Shown here one piece after another: positions 20,680-32,434 of a DNA stretch of 64,000 bases. The notes beneath the pieces are model-generated. The model saw nothing but the letters and a program-made list of their open reading frames with translations, did not search any database and was not told where the DNA came from. Numbering within the stretch: position 1 is the stretch's first letter; the number at the start of each line of letters is the position of its first letter. The stretch comes from Deroplatys truncata (lineage: Eukaryota; Arthropoda; Insecta; Mantodea; Mantidae). The DNA is taken from positions 96,923,795-96,987,794 of the forward strand of contig CM060977.1 of assembly GCA_030765065.1 (NCBI GenBank), given 5' to 3'. A program made the position numbers and the translations under genes.

Positions 20680-21420
20680 GTATCTAAATTCTTTGTGTAG
20701 TACGTTTTCGTCTATAGCTTAATGTTTACCAATTATACAAGTTATAAGAATTCCCCTCAAATGAAGAGGAATTTATAGGATATTTTTAGAAAACTAAAGA
20801 TACACATTTTATTTGTCATGTAAATAACTTAAATATATAGTATTTTAAGCAAATCGATACAGCTATTTTTAGAAAATAAGAGATTTAAAGAAATTCCATG
20901 TAAAGGGTAGTTTGGTGTGAGGAAATTTTCTTGAAAATCTTTGTGTCGCATACTTAGAAGATGCTGAGCTTAAATACAAAATTTGGTATTTATCGGACTT
21001 TTGGTTTTTGAGATATACTTCACTGGCACACACAGCTCTTGTTCTAAAAATGCTTTTTTAATTCAGGGGATCTCAAAATATGTATTTTCGGTGAAACCTC
21101 ATCAAAGGAAAGAAAACTTATCATTAATCTCCAAAATTAGCATTTTAATATAAACTATCCTTTGATATTATATATCTATTATTAACTATAAGTCTAAGTC
21201 TTAGATTTATTTTATTATTTTTAAAGCACCCAATATCTATGGGATTAATCCTTTTTATTCAAACATTATGTTTATGTTTAATTAGACGTTTTATATCATT
21301 AAGATATAACATTACATATTTGAGGATATTATATTACTTTTGTTTTAATAATTGCTCATTTTTTGATGGAATGCTTTACCTTCTCTATCTACTATGTACG
21401 TGGTAGATAAGGTAAAAATA
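20680..21420 (-). repeat. R850 repeat with AT-rich insert
   Basis: R850 runs from TTCTTTGTGTAGTACG to TTCGGTGAAACCTCAT, is split by 21102-21357, and resumes at TTTTTGATGGAATGC to GGTAGATAAGGTAAAAA. Confidence 0.8.
21102..21357. mobile_element. unknown ~255-bp AT-rich insertion
   Basis: It is delimited by CTCAT on both sides within R850. It contains an inverted pair, CAAAGGA and TCCTTTG. No coding capacity or known family. Confidence 0.4.
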
Positions 21421-21497
21421 AGCTTTTCATGTTACTTTTTTACTAATTTATATATTTAAATAACCGTAGAATATTTTTCTGCTAGTGTTATGATTAC

Positions 21498-22254
21498 TAA
21501 GCCCCGGATTTTTAGGTTATAAAAAGTTAAAATTAGGTTCTATGTATCAGTGTATTAGGATTTAGTAGGATCTTATACGTTGAATTTAGGAATTTATAGG
21601 ATCCTTGGCATATATATTCATGCAAATCACTGGGCACTTTGTTTAAAACACTAACTTTAAAGTGTAAAAAGTTAAATTAACTGTAACTTTAGTATGTATT
21701 TGAAAGTACCAAATTAAAATATGTCGTGTTAGAAACTCCCTATAACGGAAGACGCAATAATGCATACTACTCAACAGCGCTATTAAAATGTTTGCCTCTA
21801 GTTTTCACCTATTGTTGCGGCATGTAAACATCACACGTTTCAGAAATGCCGCGTGCCACTGACCACCTCTTTCGACTATAGCTAGACAATGATAACTGAA
21901 GGCGGCGAACGTTTTAATTACTTTATTATTGTGGTGGACGGTTTAATTAAAGTTTATTATTGTAAGGCATTGCGCAAGATTTCATAATCTAATTATTTAA
22001 TAGTCTCACTTCGTTTTAAAAACACTTTTACATTCATAAATTACTCTTATTTGCTTAAATAACCGAATTAGGCACTTTTAGGTTCTATCACGAACAATAG
22101 GTTTTATTAGGTCCCAACGTAAAATTAGGACAATTTAGGCTCTATAAAATTGAAGTATATTACTCGTTGGTATCTAAAACATTAAAATAAACCGAAGCTT
22201 GGAGTGTAGGACGACAGGAATAAAATAGGTCAGAACCTAAGAATCCGGGGCTTA
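21498..22254. mobile_element. non-autonomous TIR transposon, 757 bp
   Basis: Ends are inverted: TAAGCCCCGGATTTTTAGG on the left and TAAGCCCCGGATTCTTAGG on the right (minus strand). A perfect 8-bp direct repeat ATGATTAC flanks it (21490-21497 and 22255-22262). Multiple subterminal TTAGG-type motifs (TTAGGTTCTAT, TTAGGATTTAGTAGG, TTAGGTCCC) lie inside both ends, as transposase-binding subterminal repeats do in hAT elements. No transposase frame is visible. Target length and subterminal repeats suggest hAT, though the terminal TAAGCCCC is not the common hAT start. Confidence 0.85.
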
Positions 22255-22262
22255 ATGATTAC

Positions 22263-23954
22263 GTAATGGAGAATCATAGATGCTTTTCTCCTCGTCTTGT
22301 TCGTTGTCCAAAAGTGATTAATCTTTATTTATATTTAATGTCATTACTATGACATGGTCATCACTGCAATTTATTTCGCCATAAAAACCTTGGGATTCTT
22401 TGGGATCTGTTTTTATTACCACCCCTTCCATAAATAGAGTCTAGCATTTCAGAAAGCCCACCTGAGCACGGAAAATAAAACTGGCATTGTTCCCTGGGGG
22501 TTCTGGAGTTTTATTTCTCTGCTGATTTTATTACGTCACTTCTGCGCATTGCTTACAACCGACTACTCGTTTTTATGCTTTAACGTGGATTTATTATCAT
22601 TTCATTGCACAGCCGCTCTCTATAAGAGCACGCTTGATTTCGGAGTACCGTCTTGTAGATACATTTTGTTCAAATTATATAGTTCTAGCAGTTATTAGAA
22701 ATAATTAATGTTTAACTTAACCGGAGACAAAATGGATAAAAAATGCCAACACATTTACATTAAATTTTTTTTGTTCAGTTTTATTAATTGAATTTTTTAT
22801 TTAATTTGATGTATTCTTTATCATCACAGAGACTAGCGAATGGAAGATACAACTACTTCTCAATATTCGATACTGATTTTTTAGTACTGACACTCGATAG
22901 TCAGTTTATTAACAAACTGTAAACCGATAGCTTTTTCACTGAATTATATCCCTCTTGTAATTTTATGTGTATAAACGCATATAAACAATTTTGTACTGTA
23001 CGCTATGTAATTTCGAAATTGTTCCTTTTGATATCCTACAATTCGCAACAATTTCTTTATCTTGATAATGCCGCAAGTTATATATTTTCTAGTGTTAATA
23101 ATAATAATAATAATAATAATAAACTTTGCTTCCATTTTTGTAACTATATTTTGTGCTGAAAACGTTCTCTATAAGGATTTTCTACCGATAGAAAGAATTA
23201 ATACGAATTATTTATGCTGCAATCCTGAAAACATAAACAAGTATATATATTTTACATGAAACTGAAATAACTAAAAACAAATATTTCCATACAGTGTATT
23301 GTCTGATTAGTTACTGCTGTGTTCACAGATTTTGGTCACCGGAGTAGATAAATGTAAAGGCTGAGATTGAGTCAACAAGTCAGCCTATTGCAGAAACATG
23401 ATATAGTACGTCGCTTAAATCAGGTTTATTTACAACTCAGTTAACTCTGATGCTTAACGAGTACCTCTACTCCTTCCCCCAGTGTTTGTATGTTTTCATT
23501 TAGACACAAGAGTCAATGGAATGTTGCATTGATTCACCTATAAACGCAGTCAAGATCCATCAAGAACTATAGTCTAGGCACACTTTGGAGACACATGCAA
23601 GGCTATAACGCGAAGTCGCGACTCCTTTCATTCCTTATCTAGCAAAAAGTTAAACGCAACAACTTTAAACAATGCAAAACTTAAAAATTTAAACGTATCG
23701 AAAAAGCATCGAAGTTTTATCTCAAAAGTATTAGATATTCTTCGATACCATCAGCATTGAGAGTGTCGAGGTATCGACAGTATGGAGATTCCATTCCTGA
23801 TAGACACAATACTTATATTTCAAATAAATTTTAATTTGGGCTGCATTTTGTACGGTGAATTGTGCACCACTTCGTAGGAGTGGTAGAGTGAAATAGAGAG
23901 GTAAACTCTAGGCATCTTTTAGTGGCAGTTTTGCTTCATAAATTGATACCAGTG
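22263..23954. other. unexplained AT-rich stretch
   Basis: No gene or classified element was recognised in about 1.7 kb. It includes an (AAT)n microsatellite at 23094-23124 and repeated TATCGA-type motifs around 23695-23790. Confidence 0.4.
23094..23124. repeat. (AAT)n microsatellite
   Basis: About ten copies of a trinucleotide AAT repeat. The overlapping frames rich in Asn or Ile are artefacts of it. Confidence 0.95.
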
Positions 23955-24145
23955 TTAGTATGGCAGCTTCTGTTTGCTCAAGTTATGTGGTTTCTTTCTT
24001 TGAAAATATATGCGAGTTTTTCTCCATTTTTGCTTTGAACAGCTTTTCGGAGGAATGACACTTTCTGGTATAAATGACCAGTTTTCTCAGAAAGTATTAA
24101 TGATAGCTACATAAAGTTTTAGGATTATAAAAGCAATCTGATTAG
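23955..24145 (+). repeat. dispersed repeat S, copy 1
   Basis: GAACAGCTTTTCGGAGG, a TGACACTTTCTGG stretch, TATAAATGACCAG and TTTTCTCAGAAAGTA also occur, diverged, at about 27.53-27.70 kb (plus) and 46.67-46.83 kb (minus). Confidence 0.65.
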
Positions 24146-24254
24146 TTGTTAAAACATGGTTAGTTCTTCTAAGTAATTTCTTACAAATTTTGTTCAAATG
24201 ATGTATGATTAAGATACTAACCATATGTTCATTTTAAACAAACTTATCGTAAGA

Positions 24255-24812
24255 TAGGATTCGAAGCGGAGGGGGACTTAACACGTCGATCTATATAGAT
24301 CTGTTGTACCTATGCCCCGGAAGAGGTGCCTCCGGGAGGGAGGAATGAGGCGAGAGAAGGCAGAGGGGGGCCGGACCAGGAAGCACGACAGGCAGAGGGC
24401 AAGATCACTACCTTTATTTAAACTCCCCTGCTGGGCGCCGTTGCATCCGGGTCCCCCCCCCCCGCTGTGGGCTTACATATCCCCTGGGGGGCCGGAACCT
24501 GGATACCGTTCTAATTCCGAGGGATGAAGATTTACTCAGAGCATCCTTTTCCCCTGCCATGCATACGCCCAGACCTCCCGCCAACATCTGCAACTCTGAA
24601 AGAGACCACTGTAGCAGGGTGAAGTGAAATAAAAATTCAGGTGAAATGGAGGGACAGGAAATTTAGGGACACTTAATAATCCTTCCCAGCGTTCGCCTGG
24701 CGACCCTAGGAAGTCCCGAAAAAACCCATGGGTCAGGAAGTTTTGCCACGGGAATCGAACCCATAGCCTTCCGAATCGGGCATAAAGTTACCCCCTGAGC
24801 ATTCCCGCTTGG
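24255..24812 (-). repeat. tRNA-headed SINE, type D
   Basis: Minus strand: CCAAGCGGGAATGCTCAGG head, GGGTTCGATTCCC B-box, ATGGGTTTTTTCGGGAC core, CTGTCCCTCCATTTCACC and a long GC-rich 3' body. It contains an 11-base run of C. The plus frame 24312-24527 is incidental. Confidence 0.8.
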
Positions 24813-25160
24813 TTATTTATTACATAAAGTCCATCTGTGAATTTAGAGGGCATACATCTGCATTGTATAAAAAGATTCAGTCTGATGTGTTAATTGTTTA
24901 AGAAATTTAAATTAGACGGAATAGGATCTTTAATCTTTATGATATCCATGATCTGGCGACTACACCAGATGTCACAGACCAAATAAGGGTTGATTGGGGT
25001 TAGAGGGAAAGGGGTTGGAAGGGATTGAGGATCGCTAAATGTCACACTAGCTCAATGATGCAAGGGGTGTGACTAAGCACTAACATGCTGCAGGAGATCC
25101 GTGCGTCTCTCACACATGCTACTTCTAACTAGGGGTTCGTCCTCGAACCGAAGCGACTTC

Positions 25161-25447
25161 GTCGTCCTCCGTGGACTAGTGGTACCGTGCTAGCCTCTAG
25201 TTCCCAAGGTCGCGGGTTCAAACCCGGCGGAGGGCGATGGATTTTTTCGGGCGTAGAAATCCTTAGCATGGCTTCCTTCGGAAGGGAAGTAAACCGGTGG
25301 TCCCGTGTCGTAGATTTACGGCACGTAAAAGAATGTCAAGCCTCTGAGCAAAATTACTTATCTTTCACGCCCAATATAGAATGGGACGCTAAGAACCACA
25401 GTAGTTAAAGATCGTCCATAAATAAAACTCAATTTAATTTAATTTCT
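25161..25447 (+). repeat. tRNA-derived SINE, type A
   Basis: The tRNA-like head has A-box-like TGGACTAGTGGTACC and B-box GGTTCAAACCC. The same CTTCGGAAGGGAAGTAAA body as the 3.7 kb copy follows, with an AT-rich tail. Direct repeats GAAGCGACTTC (25150-25160) and GAAGCGAGTTC (25448-25458) flank it, marking LINE-type insertion. Confidence 0.9.
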
Positions 25448-25458
25448 GAAGCGAGTTC

Positions 25459-26584
25459 TGAGCAAGGAAGGAAACCCAGGATGGGAAGGTATTTAAGGTT
25501 TCCTATACTCTATAGTAGTTTCTAAGGGAAAGGGCACACGTATGGCCAAGGGTAGTTCTGAACAGCTACATGATAACCCCAAACTTCTACAAATACATAA
25601 TTTATTATAAAGTACGGCACGAGGCTGGAAGGGAGTTTACAAATCATTGAATTAAGAAGTGCCTTATATGCTGTGGACGGTGATGGTGCATGACGCTCTT
25701 TGATTGTCACATTTTAAAATGATACTTCAGACCATATGTTCGTTTAGGGAGCAGCGCGGCATGGGCTCCCGCCGGTCCAAAATCGACCATGAGGCACAGA
25801 ACCCGAGGTTTATATACCAAACCTGGCTAGACGCACCACTACGTCATTATTTAGTTGAACGTCCTCGCTGCAACTCAGCTATTTGCCGGGCAATGGCTCG
25901 GGGTTGAATGCCATCTGACACAGCCCCTTCCGTGTCTCACCGCTGGGATATCGTATGGTAGCTTTAAGTATTTGGTTTAACAATTTAGAATTATACAGGC
26001 CAAATCTATGCATTAATCACTATAATAATACTAATGCCAAACGCACCGTGACAATATACTACGCCCATTTACTCGTAGTTTAAATTTTTCTCATAAGAAA
26101 TAAGTATTTGTCGCAGTAAACGTTCATTAGTGACTGCTTCTGTGGGCTGTTATTACTATGCCAACCTTTATATCCAAAGGTGTCAGGCTCAGTTACCGAA
26201 TGGTATGGGTAATATTTTTCCTTATTTTGGATATTTAATCATATACCCTATAGTATGGAAATATAAAGCAAAAAGAGGAATAAAGAGAAACTAAAAGGTT
26301 TAAAGCGAAAGTAGTAAAACCGAAACATCTAAATCGAATGCACACAAGCTTTGTTTGCTAAAACCCATTTGCGTCGAAGATAAAACCGCCGATATGATCA
26401 TATACTCTATGTTTAAAGGGAGCATCTGAAAGGAATTAAAGCAAAAAAAATGATGTGATACTCTCACACTACTTTCCCTACTCACGGAATATTCGACGTT
26501 TTTATGTAGTATTATAAGTAGCAATTTACTTTTTAATATGATATGGTCATTGTAGCGAAATACATTAAAAATATATAATATTTT
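25459..26584. other. no recognisable feature, with a GC-rich patch
   Basis: Mostly AT-rich. A GC-richer patch at about 25755-25950 (around GGGCTCCCGCCGGTCC and GCCGGGCAATGGCTCGGGG) may be an unclassified repeat fragment. Short frames are unremarkable. Confidence 0.4.
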
Positions 26585-27395
26585 CTTCTATCATGTAGCT
26601 ACTACGTTCAGAAGGTATTGCATTCCACTCTAAAATAAATCGAGATTTCACCAAAAATAACGTTTATAAATCCTGAAAAAAAGCATTTTTAGAAAAAACG
26701 TCCATATGTGCATGCGCGCGCTCGCGTGTGTATGAAGAGCATAATTCAAAAAGGAAAATTGGATAACTACCAAACTTGATACTTAGGTTCAATATACTCC
26801 AAAGATACGACACAAAGATATTCAAGAAAATTCCTCCACCCCAGACTACCCTTTATATGGAACATTTTACATAATTCTTGATTTTCTAAAAATTGTAACG
26901 ATTTTAATTGAAATACTATATATGAAAGACATTTACATCATAAATAAAATGCATATATGGAAGTCCTGTTCATTTGGAAACAATTTTACATAATCTTGTG
27001 TAACCGGTAAACGTTAAGCAGTAGACGAAAACGTAAGGGCCAAACTTGTGGAAATCTTTGAAACACACAACTTATTTCAAATAACATTCTTGTTGTATTA
27101 GCCATTTCCCAAATATGCGTTATTAATTCTAAGGTCCTGTCAACATTCAGTTGTTTCTTGCGATTGCATGGAAACAGTATGGAATTTTAAGGCGTCCAGT
27201 TCTTAAACATTTATCTATCGCTATTACCTTTGTATCTATAACGAAATGTGTAGTGTAGCCATTTTTGCAAATGTTTATCTGAATTTAAGTGAAGTAGAGA
27301 AGAAAGTAAACTTGCATAAGAATAATTTGCGCACCCACTAATAAACAATAGAGGCTAGAGAAGGTCATGCGACTGTGACACATGAGATTTTCTTT
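26585..27395 (+). repeat. R850 repeat, near full length
   Basis: All landmarks run from TACGTTCAGAAGGTATTGC to AGAGAAGGTCATGCGACTG with CACATGAGATTTTC at the end. Confidence 0.85.
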
Positions 27396-27524
27396 AAAGC
27401 GTTACTGTAACTTCCATTTCGTAAAAAATAAATAAAAATAAATAAATAGCTCTTACAGTCTTTGGAGTAGAGAGGTAGGTTCATTTTAGCCATATTTTCG
27501 ACAATGGTTTATTCTACACAGTAG

Positions 27525-27700
27525 TATCACTGCTAAATATGGCAGCATGCATACGTATAAGCAATGCAGTTTTATATTATTAAATATAAATGCATTTTTC
27601 CCATCATAGCATTGAACAGCTTTTCTTTCTGAATGACATTTTCTGATATAAATGACCCGTTTTCTCAAGAGTAATTGAGGATAGCTCAATTAAAATTTGA
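27525..27700 (+). repeat. dispersed repeat S, copy 2
   Basis: TTGAACAGCTTTTCTTTCTG and GATATAAATGACCCG match copy 1 at 23.96-24.15 kb with moderate divergence. Confidence 0.65.
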
Positions 27701-27934
27701 AATGTTAAAGACGCCTTAGTTTTGTCACTCATTTATTTTGGTATTAATAAGTTACCAATATTTAATAAGTCTTTATACATTTTAATAAAATAAATGTGAA
27801 AACAAGAAATATTTGGAAAAATATTTCTTAATAATCAAACTTATTTTATAAAAGTAGGTCAGTGAACTAATAAGGCATTCATCTACATCCTGTAAAAATG
27901 TTGGTCTGATATGTTAGTTTCTCAAATAATGAAT

Positions 27935-28961
27935 TGAGAAGATGGTTTGTTACGTTATTTATTAGCACCACACTTTGGGCGTCAATTTGAATAAGTTATT
28001 TTGTTGTAGGAGTTTACACCACGCTTTGGGCGTCATTTTGAAGTAGTTTGTATTGAAGGAGTTGTATTATATTTCAACTGTTGGGGAGCCGAACTTGAAG
28101 TTTGTTTGCAACCGCACGTATGGTACCTGGTTTCCAGTAGCCTTCGCTCTAAGCGTACTTTCTGGTGGTCTTTGCCCCAAATTTAAAAAAAAAATTATCT
28201 TTGTAATTTGACTGTTTCTTTAAATATTATATATTTATGTTTACCTCGGCTGCGTCAGTATTATTGTTAGAGACATGGATGTCTTGGCAGGGTTGTGATC
28301 CGACAAGAATGTAGGCTTACACAGATTATAATTTTACTTCACTCCTTTTATTAATACTTGATGCGATTTAAACAACACTTCACTGATATAGAGAGCTGTG
28401 AGATTCTTTCTATTATTAAATACTTGCACTTTTTAACACGTAAACTATTTTCGTCTCACACGAATACGTACTAAATTTCTTGAGGACACGTTTTGCGTCT
28501 GATTAGTAACGCTGTCTGCAGGCAACTGAACTCTAAATTTGTAAAATTTTCGCCTTTTCAGTTTCTGGTTGGCTAATCCTACTCCAATAGAATACCTCCA
28601 TTTAACTAAAGCTTTTTCTGCTTATTGATTGGCTATTTTTATAAACTGTCACTAAATTTACATTATTGTTGCTCCAATAATGACTAGTAGCATTTAAACT
28701 TTCAAATTCATTATTGCCTCAAGGTTACCTCATTGTTAGTAACTTTTAACCTATTTCCCACAACTCCTACGTTATTAAATTATGTAATATATTCACATAA
28801 CGTTATTACACATGGATACAATAATATAAACATTTATAATGACTGTGATTACACATTTTATATATTTTTACATACACATAATGCTTTAAGGAGGGCTGTT
28901 ATTAAATTTATATACTCTATAATTTGTCTGAAATCATTTAAGTGTTAAAAACTCTGTCTCA
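27935..28961 (-). mobile_element. solo LTR, Gypsy-like, family 1
   Basis: Minus strand start TGAGACAG and end CTTCTCA match the sister at 7.76-8.69 kb across the whole length. The flanking 4-bp repeats are imperfect. Two tandem primer-binding-site-like blocks lie near the 3' end. No internal region; an old copy. Confidence 0.75.
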
Positions 28962-29065
28962 GTATTTAGGAGACCTAATATTGGCGGGATAGACCTTTAA
29001 GTTTCCATAAAGTTACTTACGATAACTTAAAGCTAAACAATGAGTATGTAGTTGCATATAAACAT

Positions 29066-29575
29066 TTTCCGAGCGGGATAGCTCCACCGTAACGCGTGAG
29101 CTCGCATTCGGGAAGTCCCGTGCTGGATTCCCATTTGACTCTCCTGACCTTGGGTTTTCCGTGGTTTTCTCAGATCGGTAGGCGAATGCTGCGGTGATTT
29201 CTCATCCCCACGATTTCTTTTCCATTATTTCCCTTATTCCGTTTCCTTCTCATCTTTCAGGAGCGCTTCTAGACTTCTTGGCGAATGCCGATGCCGGCAG
29301 ATGGCGAGGATGATTGCTCAAAAGGAACAGTACTCCCCATTAATGCTGGAGGACTGCTTGGTCAACAGGTCGTTCATCGCCCTCCTCAGCAGCTCTAGTA
29401 GTGAAAAAGGTCTATGTGCCCGGAAAAGGACTTTCGCGTGTCTCTGGCCTGTCTGCTAACTGTAGTAGCCTCCTGTGGTTCCCTCACTTCATCCCTTCCT
29501 ACTGCGGGGTGGTTGTCGCTATAGGTCTATCTAGGTCGTCGTGCGCTAAGTGTCCCCCTCCGTTGTATAATCTAT
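29066..29575 (+). repeat. tRNA-headed SINE, type C
   Basis: A nearly complete tRNA-like head (CCGAGCGGGATAGCTCC, CGCGTGAGCTCGCATTCGG) is followed by the TGGGTTTTCCGTGGTTTTC core, GTAGGCGAATGCTGCGG, and a long body. It is the best-preserved head of this type in the window. Its body is shared more with the 0.36 and 48.1 kb copies than with 4.3 and 18.4 kb, so type C has at least two 3' bodies. Confidence 0.8.
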
Positions 29576-30348
29576 AACTACATAGAGCATGTGGAAACAT
29601 AGTTCAAATACACAGTAACGAGCTCATTCGCTAAAAGAAAAACGAATGCAAAGTTTTCAAGCACACCTATCAGTTGTACAGTAACTTAAATTTCAAGAAG
29701 AACTACCTTATGAAAAGAATTATTCAAAACAAATTTTGTATTCTAATGAGCCCTACATATTTTTGTAACAGGACTTTCCTATCTGTTATGCTTTCCAGTT
29801 ATATTGTACATTTGTAATAGGTATGCAATGCATTATATTTTTAATTTCCAAAATTAAATGTAGTCATCGCATGTTTCTGCTACAAATTTATAAATTTCTT
29901 AAATTTGTCTAAACCACTATTTCGATAATTTGCAAACTAACAGAGTTCAAGTATGGGCCTAGCACATACCATTAACTGGTATGTGTTAGGCCCATTTTAC
30001 AGCACGTTTACGTATGTACAATTCCAAAAAGAAATTATTGTTTTACAGAAAATAATTAATACACTGGATTAAGTACAATTCTTTAAAATAAAACCACTAA
30101 CATTCTTGCAGATGAATAACAATTAGCAAATTAATGCCAAACTTTAACAGCGTTAACAAAGAAAATTACACTTACCATATTCCGAATATAGATTTTAAAT
30201 TCTGTCGTTCTTGCACCATGTTGGCGAATTTAATACTATTTCAAGGTACCAAAACACGTATGAACTTGCTCTAGTGAAATATAGTTTAACCACTCTACAC
30301 ATAGGAAGCTGAATTTAGAAAGTTACTTACGGAATACTATGTAAGTAA
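29576..30348. other. AT-rich, holds one hairpin
   Basis: No gene or known repeat was recognised apart from the inverted repeat at 29953-29995. Confidence 0.45.
29953..29995. repeat. 19-bp hairpin with 5-base spacer
   Basis: ATGGGCCTAGCACATACCA, spacer TTAAC, then its reverse complement with a single mismatch. Spacer length and sequence resemble those of the hairpin at 15978-16012 (TTAGC). Confidence 0.9.
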
Positions 30349-30657
30349 TTATGACAAAGCCGAAAAGGTGTGGAAGCGGTCGCTTCCAAGATACAGAGCG
30401 CGGATAAGTCTTTCCCAGTTGGTAGCCGAAAACCAACTCTTTCTGCTTCTCTTGGTCGTTGGCTCACCCTCGAGGCACACACGGAGGTAGGTCACGTGGG
30501 ATGACGTTGCCGCGACGTTGACATCGCGCAACCTGGTGAGAACTGAGAAAAAGTCCTCCAGCTGGTAACGATGCTTTTTATGCTGGCTGCTGTATCGGGT
30601 GTAGCAGAACTTATTCTTGATGAACTCCAAATCGTTCTTGTGTTAACTATGGGCCGT
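30349..30657 (-). CDS. possible coding remnant, unknown function
   Basis: A minus-strand frame is open from about 30657 to a stop at 30349 (first Met at 30630, 93 codons). It stands out as a GC-rich block in AT-rich DNA, with codons often ending in C or G (CTG, TTC, ACC, GCC). Those are signs of a real or recently lost coding region. Pieces such as SQHKKHRYQLEDFFSVLTRL and KSWFSATNWERLIRALYLG read like folded protein, but I recognise no family. No convincing splice acceptor precedes it and no repeat match is seen in the window. It could be a last exon, a retrocopy or part of an unclassified mobile element. Confidence 0.35.
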
Positions 30658-30954
30658 GCCTGCTAGTACATCGACTCAATGACTTGGAGAGAAAGAGCCA
30701 TAAATAGCTCAAATAAAAGTAAATTCATTCAGAATAAGCACAACTTATTCAACTGTTTATAGAAAGGAAATTATGGCTGTATAACCTATGTATATATCTA
30801 ATTCATTGCTAATTTAATGAAATTGATTTGGAAAATAAATAATACCTGTTTTTCTAAGTAAAGTGCAATTTGTTATTGGGTATCTTTTTGAAAACTTCCA
30901 TTGAAACACTGTAACTCAAATTGTAAGATTTTAAAAACTTTTAATTTTTACATT

Positions 30955-31075
30955 ATGCTTTTCACAGCATACATACACTTGGAACTTAAGGGATTCTCAA
31001 AACATGTACATTTGTTGAAATCTCTAACTCCAATTACTGTGTGGATTGCTATATTTCTTCTACCTACTTCAGGAA
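30955..31075 (-). repeat. R850 repeat, strongly decayed end
   Basis: CTCAAAACATGTACATTTG, AAATCTCTAACTCC and TCTACCTACTTCAGG track the R850 right end at low similarity. Confidence 0.5.
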
Positions 31076-31799
31076 AATGTTAAACATAGTTAATCCTATG
31101 TCTTCGCTGAATAGCCTCTGGCATAGTAATTGAATTGATTAATTTTGCAGTTTGTGACTTAATATTTGCCTACGTATGTTTATCGGCTACACGTGTTATT
31201 AGAACAAGTGCAAAAGTTAGACATATGAAGGAGGGGTGTACTGAAGACTCCAGTGAATCATATGCTTGCTCCTCCTACCTGCGCTGCCAAATGTGGTACA
31301 TGCATCTAATGCGCCTGAACATGGGCTGCATTAATTACGCTCATATAAATATTCTAAAACCACGATGCTAATGTTATAATTAGACAATTTTATTTGCTGA
31401 TCATGGCTGTACACAAACCATGTCTTTAACATACTTAGAAAACAATATATACGCCTTTTATATACTCGTAGACATGGTTACCATCACTCAGTATTCATTC
31501 CACATCGAAAAGCCTGGAAAACACAACCATTTCCTCCTCACGATTATTATCTGAAATACAATAACAGATAATACTATGAAAATACAAACCATTCAGCTTG
31601 AAAACGAATAAGTTAATCCTCAGTTCGTTTTCAGATGTTTGGTGTGTTGTTTCATTATCAAAGTGACCGGGCATGTGTTAAATTGTGATTCAAACGAGCT
31701 AAAATAGTTTTACTACTTATATAATTGAAACTATTATACTTCATCTTTTCCTCTGTGTTTGTGATACGAGTATGTGGACATATCCATCGAAGCTCGGAC
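31076..31799. other. no recognisable feature
   Basis: About 720 bp of AT-rich DNA. The 31135-31371 plus frame has no recognisable domain. Confidence 0.4.
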
Positions 31800-32434
31800 A
31801 AGCGATTTTAATCTTTTAAGAGCTGGTTGCTATGTGGTGCACTCCATTCTCTTTGCATGTCCAGGACATAAAACAAATGAATAACGAATTCCCATTAATT
31901 AAGAAAAAGTGTAAGTATTGGAAAATTCAAACAAATGCTATCCTGTAAATGGTTCACTCTACAAAAAAGTATAGGAATAAATTTTGTGTTTTAACCAGAT
32001 CTAATTGTTTTACATTTTGTCTATCTCTTACGGTTTATTAGTTATGCGAAAGTCATTCAGAATGAAGAGGACTTTTGAGACATTCCCAAAAAATTGAAGA
32101 ATTATGTTTTAGTCAATTGAATTATGTTTTAATCAAAATCGTTAGTCATTTTTGAGAAAATCAAAATTTTATAAAAATGTAAAGGATAGTCTGGGGTGGA
32201 GAGATTTTCGTTAAAATCTTGGAACATACTAAATTCAAATACCAAGTTTGGTATTTATCCCACTATTCTTTTTGAGACACATAGACAGACACATACACAC
32301 ACCAAACATGTTTCCAAAAATGCCTTTTTGGATTCAGGGCACCTCAAAACATGTATTTTCTGTGAAATTTCTGTATTGAATTTTTGGGTGGAATGCAATA
32401 CCTCCCCAGCTTACTATACATTATAGAGAAAGTA
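31800..32434 (-). repeat. R850 repeat, subfamily 2, left-truncated
   Basis: AGAGCTGGTTGCTATGTGG and ATGAATAACGAATTCCC mark subfamily 2. The right end reads TATAGAGAAAGTATAAAG. Confidence 0.85.

Noticed and set aside
22944-23259. open frames on both strands
   Set aside because: They are produced by the (AAT)n microsatellite and AT-rich flanks.
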